Part shown: positions 1-6,097 of the stretch, in pieces | Layout of the letters: each line of letters begins with the position of its first letter | Position numbering within the stretch: position 1 is the first letter of the stretch | NCBI GenBank assembly: GCA_041623895.1 | Contig: JBFJVZ010000340.1 | Coordinates: 1 to 8,871 of the forward strand | DNA: 8,871 nt | Reading direction: 5' to 3' | Origin: JBFJVZ01 sp041623895 | Lineage (GTDB): Bacteria; Planctomycetota; Planctomycetia; Pirellulales; Pirellulaceae | Program-made: the position numbers and the translations under genes | Notes under the pieces: generated by a model | Seen by the model: only the letters and a program-made list of their open reading frames with translations | What the model was told of the DNA's origin: nothing | The model's database searches: none

Positions 1-49
1 CGTTCGTTCGCAGAGCTAACGACGACTTACAAGAGGCATGAAAAGCCTA

Positions 50-2722
50 CTACCTTTGTTCCCAGACCGGGGGCAGATGCTTTGACTGCTGGCCGTAGGT
101 TTGTGAAACCACAAACCCACTTGCTTGTGACATGTAGAAGATGCGGCCGTTGGAAACGACCGCTCCCAGGCATTCGCGAGAATCAATCGCAGGACCGGTC
201 GAGACCAGTTTGCCGTCGGCGGACAAATCGATCATGTCCATGTTCGCGCCCAACACGTACGGTTCCGACAGCGTGAACCGGCAACAAGCATAGTTGTGAC
301 CGATGCTGCCGGTGACTTTGCCGGTCTGGTGGTCAAAGATATTGCCTTTGCCGCGTAGCGCATTGGAGAAAATGAACTGTTCGCCGACGGTGACGACATT
401 CAATGCCGACGTTACCGGATCGGATCGCCACACCAGTGAACCGTCTTTGGAATCCAAGCACCAGACAAAGCGATCGTCGGTGCCTTCGCTGGCGCGATTG
501 AAACCGCCAATGAAAATCCGCCCGTCACGCGCGCTCAAGGTACATTTCGAGGTGACGTAATAATCGGTCGTCAGCCAGATGACTTCACCGGTGGCCGGAT
601 CAAGGCAAGCCGTCAGACCGTTGTTCTCGGCAGGCAACCCGCGTCGCTGCCGCTGACTTTGTGCGTAACCGAAGAACACCGAGTAGAAAAGTTTGCCGTC
701 CAGGATAGCAATGCCACAGTCGTTGCCGCCGCGGCCATACTCTGAAAAATCCTTTTCCCAAACGATCTCGCCTGTTTCCAAGTCCCACGCCCAAATCCGC
801 GGTCGATGGTTTTTGGGATAGTACGGATTGTCGTTGGAGTAAATCCAACTCATCACTTCCTTGTCGCCTCGCTCTACCGGCTTACCCCGAAAAGTAAATG
901 GCTTTTCCGTGCCTTGGGCTGCATACTCGCCGGAGCCCGACGCGTAAATGGCAACGTTGCCATGCACGACCGGCGGGAATTGGCGGCTCCAGCTGGGGGA
1001 TCCAGTAAAGGGAGCTTCCCACAGTAGATGGCCTGTGGCCGCATCCAGGCACCGCATCCGCGACTGTTTGATTCCCCCTTGCGGGACGATCAGCTTGCCG
1101 CCAGTGTATAGCGGTGAGGTAAACGACAAATAAACGTCGGGCCAATAACGACGCCACAGCAGCCGGCCGGTGTCTTGTTCGACCGCGATGATCTGGCCTT
1201 CGGCCGTATGCATGTACATTCGCCCGCCACCGCACACGGGCAAGTGTTTTACCGTGCCTTCCAGTCGCCGCGCCCACCGCATTCGCAAGGGCGGCTGCAA
1301 GTCTTGCGAGTTGGCGTTCGTGCCGCTGAAATCGCCGTAGTTGGTGTACCAATCGTATTTGGCATCGGCCATCGGACCGGTCAGCGGACTGCGAATCTTG
1401 GTGACGCCGAGATCTTGTTGCGGAAGTTGGCCGCCTCCCTTGTTGTCCAGCACGTACAGGTATCCGTCTTCACATGGTACGTAGATGCGTCCATCGGCAA
1501 TCGCCACGGGAGCGGTAATGGGCGCAGCAAAGGCTGTTGCCAGCGAAATTACGTCTCCACCATCCAGCGGCACGATGTACAACTTTCCATCCAGCCCGCC
1601 GTAGATCGCATGCCCGGCGGTCAATACGGGCGGACAAATCGACGCGGCTTCACACAGCACTTGCACGTCGTCTTGTCCGATCGTGTGACGGCACAACCCA
1701 GCACCGTTTTCGGGGCGGACACGATAGACGTCGTTATCGCGCACGCTGACCGACGCGAAACTGAGCAAACCGTATTGGTCGATGGAAGTTTCGGTAGCGG
1801 GGACGACACTGGATTGAATCTCGTCGCCGACCAGCCGCAGGATCTCGACACGGCCTGCATTATCACGGCGATGCCACTGCACGTACACGTTGCCCGCCGC
1901 GTCCGCGCTCTGACCAAAAGTGGCCGGGTACTCTTTACCCACGTAATCGGGGATCACCGCGACGCTGCGCAATTTAGGGCTTGTGCCGGTGTCTTCCAAA
2001 AAGACAGTTCGCCCGCCCGCCGGCATGACCACGGTGTTGTCGAGCAAACAGATTTCCCGCGAACAAACGAAGTGATCGCGCCAGGTGACACGATCACCGC
2101 GAAAGGCCAGCCAATCTTCGCCCTTCCAGCGATCGCCTTCAAAGCCAACCACTTCTTTGACAAAGTCCCAATCCCAAACCGCATCGCCGTTAGGCTCGAT
2201 CGCGTGCAGCCGCGCTCCCAGCGTGGCAAAGTAAACTCGATCCTTGCCAACAACCGGAGCCGCAAAAATTGGTTCGCGGCAATCGATTTGCTTGACCAGC
2301 CGACCTGTGTCGCGATCAAGCACGTAGTAATAGCCGGCCATCGTGCCCACGTGCACAAACTTGTCCACGACGGCGGGTGCTGCCACGTTGTTACAGTTTC
2401 CGGCGCCACCGCTGGTTTGAAATTTCCAAACGACATTCAGCGTCTGCGCGTCGATGGCAAAGACAACTCCCGATCCATCGATCACAAATACTTTTGAATC
2501 GCTAACCACCGGAGCCGCCATGATCGCATCGGTCAGCGGAATCGCTGCGGCCAGACTTAGATTCGAGGGCAGTGAGACATGCGACGCATCACCGGATCGC
2601 AGCGCATTGCCTTGAAGCTGCGGCCAATCCTCGGCAACCGCGAACGTCCGCAGTTGAAGAAGACCGAACAGAGTGCCGAAAAGAATCTTTTTCCACGCAT
2701 TCACGCAGCTTGGCTGTCGCAT
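50..2722 (-). CDS. Secreted PQQ-repeat beta-propeller protein (BamB/PQQ-dehydrogenase-like fold)
   Basis: The 890-residue product begins with a Sec-type signal: a basic start (AWKK), a hydrophobic stretch (ILFGTLFGLLQL) and a likely cleavage after AVA near residue 30, so it should act in the periplasm or outside the cell. The mature protein opens with EDWPQLQGN, a variant of the DWPQWRG start common in planctomycete PQQ-propeller proteins. PQQ-type blade motifs (A-x-x-G-x-x-x-W) recur: ATGHLLW (~562-568), ETGEIVW (~649-655), ATGEVIW (~710-716) and KDGSLVW (~759-765), with weaker ones earlier. They suggest two propellers, about residues 35-430 and 455-870, joined by a linker. No cytochrome c CxxCH motif or catalytic domain is visible, so the substrate and any cofactor are unknown. 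The mature part has 17 cysteines. The start is ATG 2722; TTG at 2728 would add two residues, and an in-frame stop lies just upstream. It has its own leader, separated from the previous gene by a terminator. Confidence 0.88.
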   Translation of the reverse strand: MRQPSCVNAWKKILFGTLFGLLQLRTFAVAEDWPQLQGNALRSGDASHVSLPSNLSLAAAIPLTDAIMAAPVVSDSKVFVIDGSGVVFAIDAQTLNVVWKFQTSGGAGNCNNVAAPAVVDKFVHVGTMAGYYYVLDRDTGRLVKQIDCREPIFAAPVVGKDRVYFATLGARLHAIEPNGDAVWDWDFVKEVVGFEGDRWKGEDWLAFRGDRVTWRDHFVCSREICLLDNTVVMPAGGRTVFLEDTGTSPKLRSVAVIPDYVGKEYPATFGQSADAAGNVYVQWHRRDNAGRVEILRLVGDEIQSSVVPATETSIDQYGLLSFASVSVRDNDVYRVRPENGAGLCRHTIGQDDVQVLCEAASICPPVLTAGHAIYGGLDGKLYIVPLDGGDVISLATAFAAPITAPVAIADGRIYVPCEDGYLYVLDNKGGGQLPQQDLGVTKIRSPLTGPMADAKYDWYTNYGDFSGTNANSQDLQPPLRMRWARRLEGTVKHLPVCGGGRMYMHTAEGQIIAVEQDTGRLLWRRYWPDVYLSFTSPLYTGGKLIVPQGGIKQSRMRCLDAATGHLLWEAPFTGSPSWSRQFPPVVHGNVAIYASGSGEYAAQGTEKPFTFRGKPVERGDKEVMSWIYSNDNPYYPKNHRPRIWAWDLETGEIVWEKDFSEYGRGGNDCGIAILDGKLFYSVFFGYAQSQRQRRGLPAENNGLTACLDPATGEVIWLTTDYYVTSKCTLSARDGRIFIGGFNRASEGTDDRFVWCLDSKDGSLVWRSDPVTSALNVVTVGEQFIFSNALRGKGNIFDHQTGKVTGSIGHNYACCRFTLSEPYVLGANMDMIDLSADGKLVSTGPAIDSRECLGAVVSNGRIFYMSQASGFVVSQTYGQQSKHLPPVWEQR

Positions 2723-2762
2723 TTTCAAATCTCATCATGGGAGAGCGAATTTGATCCCAATC

Positions 2763-2768
2763 ATTGTA
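2763..2768 (-). promoter_or_regulatory. Possible -10 hexamer upstream of the beta-propeller gene
   Basis: On the minus strand this reads TACAAT, one mismatch from the sigma-70 consensus TATAAT. It lies about 40 bases before the ATG at 2722 and downstream of the terminator at 2847-2874, so the propeller gene probably needs a promoter in this gap. No good -35 hexamer is seen 17 bases upstream (it reads CACGAA), and planctomycete promoters are poorly characterised, so this is weak. Confidence 0.22.
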
Positions 2769-2846
2769 GAAGGTAAGCGGCGGAGTTCGTGTGCGACCCA
2801 CTTTTTTGGTGTGGTTGGCTGTGGCTGACCGCTGTTTGAGACCAAG

Positions 2847-2874
2847 AAAAAACCCCGCGAGCAGAGTCGCGGGG
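2847..2874 (-). terminator. Rho-independent terminator of the Gfo/Idh gene
   Basis: A perfect 8-bp GC-rich stem (CCCCGCGA at 2853-2860 pairs with TCGCGGGG at 2867-2874) has a 6-base loop. On the minus strand it is followed at once by six T residues (A run at 2847-2852). It starts about 30 bases after the oxidoreductase stop codon. The plus strand has no T run after the stem, so it works in one direction and separates the oxidoreductase transcript from the propeller gene. Confidence 0.92.
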
Positions 2875-2903
2875 CTGCGGTGATTTTGAAGTTGGGATGA
2901 TCC

Positions 2904-4244
2904 CTAAGCCTTTCTTTTCTTGCCCTTCTTTTCCTCTTCTGGGAACGGGCTGTATTTGCCGGGAACCGGAATCGGGTACTTCCCGTCCGCATCCGGCATC
3001 GCCGATGGTGGTGGATCCGAATCCAGCGTGTAGTTGTCGATTCCCGGACACAGATCCGTGCCCTTGGCCATCAAGTCATCCCATTTGACGATTTTGCCGG
3101 AGTAGCAGGCTTCGCGGCCGAGGATGGCGGTGAAGGTTGACAGGGCGCCATATTCACCTTCGTTGTAGATTTCACCCCGCATCAGAGCCTCGATCAAATC
3201 GTGCTGTTCTTGCTGGTGACCATTGGGGCTCTTGCCAGTGAACCTCCAGGCATTTTCGCCTTCGATCGAACCGGAAGGATTCGCAGTCCCCTTGGTGCCA
3301 TGAGCGTACTCGGCGACATGCGTCCAAGAACCTGCCAGGTGCCGGCCTTGGCTGAACATCTTGCTGCCGTCAGCGAACGTGTATTCGCAGAAAGTATGGT
3401 CGAAGATCTGCGACTTGGTGGGATCGCCATCCATTCGTTGTGCGCGACCTCCCATGCCGTTGCATTCAACTGGATACTCGCCCTTGACCCAGCAACCAAC
3501 GTCCAAGTTGTGAATGTGCTGCTCACAAATCTGGTCGCCGCTTAACCAATTGAAGTGGTACCAGTTGTTAGTCTGGAATGCTATTTCCGTTTGCTCGGCG
3601 GTGCGGTTGCGATACCAGATGCCGCCGCCGTTCCAGTAAACACGCTGCGTGATGATGTCACCGATGGCACCGTCATGGATCCGTTGGATCGTTTCCATGT
3701 AACGTGGTTCGTGGCGGCGCTGCAGCCCAATGCCGACCATCAAGTTTTTCTTTTTGGATTCTTCGACCGCATCCAGGACGCGACGTACACCCGGGGCATC
3801 GGAAGCAACCGGTTTCTCCATGAAGACGTGTTTGCCTTGCTGGACCGCGTAATCGAATTGCTGCGGCTTGAACCCGGGAGGCGTGGCGATGACGACCAGG
3901 TCACAGTCGCTATCGATCGCTTTCTTGTAGCCATCGAATCCGGCGTACATGCGATCCGGAGGAACATCGATCTTGTCGGCGTATTTTCTGGAGAGACTGG
4001 CGATCGCGCTGGAAATCTTTGGCTGAAAAGCATCGGCACAAGCAACCAGCTTGACGTTGCCTTTGGTGTTAAAGATATTTTGCGTCGCTCCCGAACCGCG
4101 GCCACCGCAGCCGATCAAAGCAAATTTGATTTCGTCGCTGCCTTGAGCGTGGGCAGTTCTTGCAATGCTGGTTGATAGTGCTGCGCCGGCGGCCGCTACT
4201 GCGGTGCCTTTCAAGAAATTTCGACGCGTCGAATCTTTCTCCAT
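2904..4244 (-). CDS. Tat-exported Gfo/Idh/MocA family NAD(P)-dependent oxidoreductase
   Basis: The 446-residue product starts with a twin-arginine signal, TRRNFLKG at residues 6-13, then an Ala-rich hydrophobic stretch and an AHA cleavage site near residue 33. It should be exported folded, probably with its nucleotide bound. The Rossmann part has the dinucleotide loop GCGGRG (45-50), a typical VIATPP strand end (118-123) and the family EKP motif (143-145), whose Lys is the usual catalytic residue. DQICEQHIHNLDVG (237-250) matches the conserved His-containing region of the C-terminal alpha/beta domain. The family oxidises or reduces sugars, inositols and related compounds, or cleaves glycosides (GH109-like members); the substrate cannot be read here. 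The C-terminus ends in a charged Glu/Lys/Arg tail, EEEKKGKKRKA. ATG 4244 is preferred over an open-frame extension to 4370 because it puts the Tat signal at the N-terminus and has a good Shine-Dalgarno site. The gene lies downstream of the sialidase-like gene on the same strand and ends at a strong terminator. Confidence 0.93.
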   Translation of the reverse strand: MEKDSTRRNFLKGTAVAAAGAALSTSIARTAHAQGSDEIKFALIGCGGRGSGATQNIFNTKGNVKLVACADAFQPKISSAIASLSRKYADKIDVPPDRMYAGFDGYKKAIDSDCDLVVIATPPGFKPQQFDYAVQQGKHVFMEKPVASDAPGVRRVLDAVEESKKKNLMVGIGLQRRHEPRYMETIQRIHDGAIGDIITQRVYWNGGGIWYRNRTAEQTEIAFQTNNWYHFNWLSGDQICEQHIHNLDVGCWVKGEYPVECNGMGGRAQRMDGDPTKSQIFDHTFCEYTFADGSKMFSQGRHLAGSWTHVAEYAHGTKGTANPSGSIEGENAWRFTGKSPNGHQQEQHDLIEALMRGEIYNEGEYGALSTFTAILGREACYSGKIVKWDDLMAKGTDLCPGIDNYTLDSDPPPSAMPDADGKYPIPVPGKYSPFPEEEKKGKKRKA

Positions 4245-4251
4245 CGTTAAA

Positions 4252-4256
4252 TCCTC
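4252..4256 (-). promoter_or_regulatory. Ribosome binding site deciding the Gfo/Idh start
   Basis: On the minus strand this is GAGGA, seven bases before the ATG at 4244. It supports that start over the upstream in-frame ATGs at 4370 and nearby. Confidence 0.75.
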
Positions 4257-4295
4257 GGTAGCTGAGTCGTTTTGGATGTGGGAGTGAACACACAG

Positions 4296-4301
4296 ATTGT
4301 A
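4296..4301 (-). promoter_or_regulatory. Possible -10 hexamer upstream of the Gfo/Idh gene
   Basis: This reads TACAAT on the minus strand, 51 bases before ATG 4244. It is the same hexamer as found 40 bases before the propeller gene. No matching -35 box is seen at 17 bases (TCCAAC). If real, the oxidoreductase can be transcribed independently of the sialidase-like gene upstream. Confidence 0.2.
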
Positions 4302-4378
4302 AACACCCGGGACCGGGAGTTGGACCTTATCCATAACGTTTTTACCGGAGGCAGGAGAAATTGACATCATTCGCTTGT

Positions 4379-4430
4379 CTGCGGCTGCCCGCCGTTCCTC
4401 TCCGCACGCGGGTACGGCACGATGCCGCAG
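4379..4430. repeat. Nested inverted repeat between the sialidase-like and Gfo/Idh genes
   Basis: Outer arms CTGCGGC (4379-4385) and GCCGCAG (4424-4430) are perfect 7-bp complements. Inside them CCCGC (4388-4392) pairs with GCGGG (4408-4412); an alternative inner pairing is GCCGT (4391-4395) with ACGGC (4414-4418). The structure directly abuts the stop codon (4431-4433) of the minus-strand sialidase-like gene. No T run follows on either strand, so it is not a classic intrinsic terminator. It could be an mRNA 3'-end or processing stem-loop, or a REP-like dispersed element. Confidence 0.5.
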
Positions 4431-5657
4431 CTACCGATTCCACTTCAATTTGGCGACCCAGATGGTGTTGTCGCTGCCGTGCTTTTCAACACCCTTGGGT
4501 TGCATCCATTCGGCGACGACGATCCAGGTCTGATCTGCGGAGACCCTGGTAACACCAAAGTTGCCAAGCCGTGCCCCCCGCTGCGGCACAATGACTCGCT
4601 CGCTGGAGCGAATGACTCGGAGCGTGTTCTGATCGACCTTTGCCATCATCAGGGGCGCTCGATGCCGAAAGACATGGTCGTTGTCCAGGCCGCGCCGCGT
4701 GTAGACCAGATACAGGTCATCGTCGTGCGTGACCCAATGCTGCTGTGTGTTGTAGTTGCCCAGATCGGCACCGTCATCGAACAACCATTTCTGAGGATTG
4801 CCAAAATGCAGACCGTCCTGACTGCCACACACGTAGCCGGCAAGGTCGTTGCGGAGTGTCAAGAAGAACCGCTGTCCCAACCTCACAATCGACGGCTCGT
4901 ACAGACCCCGCTTGATCGGCACGCTCATCACATTTCCGTGCTCAAGAAACGACAAGCTTTGGCCGTCAAACGTGCAGCGGCAGACTGTCACACTGTACTG
5001 GGTAGCGTCCGAACGCTTGAAATAAATCGGCAGGAGAATTTCGCCAGAAGCTAAATCAACACGCTGTTGGCTGCCGGCGCCGGCACTTTGAAACTCGGGT
5101 TTGTCGGGCAGTTCCAAACATTTCCAGTTCGACCAATCACCGCTGGGATTTCGAACCGCATAGGCAACTCCACGCGGCCGGACATGCATCACGGAGTTGT
5201 TTCGATACCAAACGGTTTGCCCGATTCCCAGCAATCGCTTGGTGGCCGCATGCCACTGCGGCACGAAATCGCAGACGGTCGTTTCATCACCGGGACGAAG
5301 CAAATCGGGCGCGATGTCGGCCCCGGTTGGCAACGGCTGATCCTGGCCCTGAAAAGTCTGTCGCGCGAATGCTTCGATCCGCTCCGGATCACTCCACGTG
5401 CTGCCGCCGTCGGACGAGCGAAGTTCGTGCAGCGCGTAAAACACATCCGAACCGCTAAGCAGTAACCGCTGTGTCGTCATCACGGCCAGCGGTTGATCGT
5501 CACCAGCGGAATCCACGATCCCGACGCGGGCATGCACCCAACAAGATTGGCCAGCGAAGCCCGATTGCGCCGCGATTCGTGCGATCGTGTAATCATCGGC
5601 AGCGCCGACACAGACGAAACATGAGACAATAGCGGCCGTCAGAGGGATTCGATTCAT
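4431..5657 (-). CDS. Secreted sialidase/BNR-repeat (putative glycosidase) family protein
   Basis: The 408-residue product has a short Sec-type signal (MNRIPLTAAIVSCFVCVGAA) with likely cleavage near residue 20. A good Asp-box, SSDGGSTW (81-88), marks the turn found in sialidase-type six-bladed beta-propellers. Later stretches fit such blades: GLYEPSIVRL (251-260, with a Glu-Pro as at some sialidase active-site positions), RFFLTLRN (263-270) and DLYLVYTRRG (314-323). Planctomycetes carry many such proteins, annotated as exo-alpha-sialidase or putative glycosyl hydrolase. True sialidase activity is not shown, because the Arg triad and catalytic Tyr/Glu cannot be assigned with confidence. ATG 5657 is chosen for the signal peptide; ATG 5693 would add 12 residues, and the open frame to 5939 runs antisense through the neighbouring gene. 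It diverges from the HicB-like gene across 84 bases and precedes the oxidoreductase on the same strand. Confidence 0.82.
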   Translation of the reverse strand: MNRIPLTAAIVSCFVCVGAADDYTIARIAAQSGFAGQSCWVHARVGIVDSAGDDQPLAVMTTQRLLLSGSDVFYALHELRSSDGGSTWSDPERIEAFARQTFQGQDQPLPTGADIAPDLLRPGDETTVCDFVPQWHAATKRLLGIGQTVWYRNNSVMHVRPRGVAYAVRNPSGDWSNWKCLELPDKPEFQSAGAGSQQRVDLASGEILLPIYFKRSDATQYSVTVCRCTFDGQSLSFLEHGNVMSVPIKRGLYEPSIVRLGQRFFLTLRNDLAGYVCGSQDGLHFGNPQKWLFDDGADLGNYNTQQHWVTHDDDLYLVYTRRGLDNDHVFRHRAPLMMAKVDQNTLRVIRSSERVIVPQRGARLGNFGVTRVSADQTWIVVAEWMQPKGVEKHGSDNTIWVAKLKWNR

Positions 5658-5664
5658 TGGACTC

Positions 5665-5700
5665 GTTGGTATGATCAAAGTTTTCAGTTCCATACTCAAC
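5665..5700. promoter_or_regulatory. Imperfect dyad in the divergent intergenic region
   Basis: GTTGGTATG (5665-5673) is complementary to CATACTCAAC (5691-5700) apart from one bulged base, with 17 bases between the arms. It lies 8-43 bases upstream of the sialidase-like start and inside the 84-base gap shared with the HicB-like gene. It could be an operator or a 5'-leader hairpin. The bulge and single occurrence make it weak. Confidence 0.25.
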
Positions 5701-5741
5701 AAGTCTATCCCGCTGGCGATCGACAATCCAACCATGGTGAG

Positions 5742-6044
5742 ATGATGGCTGAACCAGATCCTCAACCCAAACTGAATCTTGCCAACGATGTCGCAGCGGT
5801 TCCGACGTTTGCCTGCATCGTGTATGTATCCAAGACCGATGAAGGTACGCGTGCGCGCGTCGCTAACTTGCCGGACCTGCAATGCATCGGTACGACTGAA
5901 CGCGATGCGCTGGGAAAGATCGTGCCTGAATTCAAACAACGAATCAGCCAGTGGCTGGCCGACGGCCAGCAGATCCCCTGGATCGATCCGCCATCAGCGC
6001 TGGAGCCGAACGAACAGAAACGCTTCGTACCGGTGCATCTTTAG
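5742..6044 (+). CDS. Orphan HicB-like domain protein (hypothetical)
   Basis: This 100-residue protein has no signal peptide and is probably cytoplasmic. Residues ~22-82 resemble the HicB-like antitoxin fold (partial RNase-H-like): a beta strand FACIVYVS, a second strand with ARVANLPDLQCIGTT (38-52, compare the family pattern of PDLPGC followed by GDT), a helix ERDALGKIVPEFKQRISQWL (53-72), then DGQQIPWIDPP, like the family's G-x-x-IP-x-P ending. HicB normally neutralises the HicA mRNA interferase, but no HicA gene is adjacent: the gaps on either side are 84 and 53 bases. There is also no clear C-terminal DNA-binding domain. The role may be regulatory or simply unknown. Two adjacent ATGs (5742 and 5745) are possible starts. 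The only purine-rich motif, GGTGAG, lies directly against the first ATG, so start and initiation mode are uncertain. The assignment rests on pattern recognition only. Confidence 0.68.
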   Translation: MMAEPDPQPKLNLANDVAAVPTFACIVYVSKTDEGTRARVANLPDLQCIGTTERDALGKIVPEFKQRISQWLADGQQIPWIDPPSALEPNEQKRFVPVHL

Positions 6045-6063
6045 GTTGTTTTCTGGTGATCAT

Positions 6064-6081
6064 GCCAGGACAGGTCCTGGC
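6064..6081. terminator. Hairpin between convergent genes, possible bidirectional terminator
   Basis: GCCAGGA (6064-6070) and TCCTGGC (6075-6081) form a perfect 7-bp stem with a 4-base loop. It lies between the stop of the plus-strand HicB-like gene (6044) and the stop of the minus-strand kdgK gene (6098). There is no clean T run on either side, so it may terminate weakly or protect 3' ends. Confidence 0.5.
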
Positions 6082-6097
6082 CGGTCGTGGCCGACGG

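Noticed and set aside
34..48. Small hairpin downstream of the propeller gene
   Set aside because: It has only four base pairs (AGGC/GCCT) and no following T run on the minus strand, too weak to call a terminator.
1175..2497. Long plus-strand open frame (440 codons) antisense to the propeller gene
   Set aside because: It lies wholly inside a well-supported gene on the other strand, its product shows no recognisable domain or signal, and its length fits codon-bias shadowing.
3555..4175. 206-codon plus-strand open frame antisense to the Gfo/Idh gene
   Set aside because: The opposite strand encodes clear Rossmann and EKP motifs; this frame has no family resemblance.
4304..4318. CCCGGG-rich small palindrome in the Gfo/Idh leader
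   Set aside because: It is a four-pair stem with a tetraloop in GC-rich DNA, no better than chance.
4245..4370. N-terminal extension of the Gfo/Idh gene to ATG 4370
   Set aside because: It would bury the twin-arginine signal 48 residues inside the protein, and the ATG at 4244 has a good ribosome site.
4422..5054. 210-codon plus-strand open frame antisense to the sialidase-like gene
   Set aside because: It is a shadow of a gene with a signal peptide and Asp-box, and has no recognisable content.
5658..5939. N-terminal extension of the sialidase-like gene to 5939
   Set aside because: It would place the signal peptide about 94 residues in and run antisense through the HicB-like gene.
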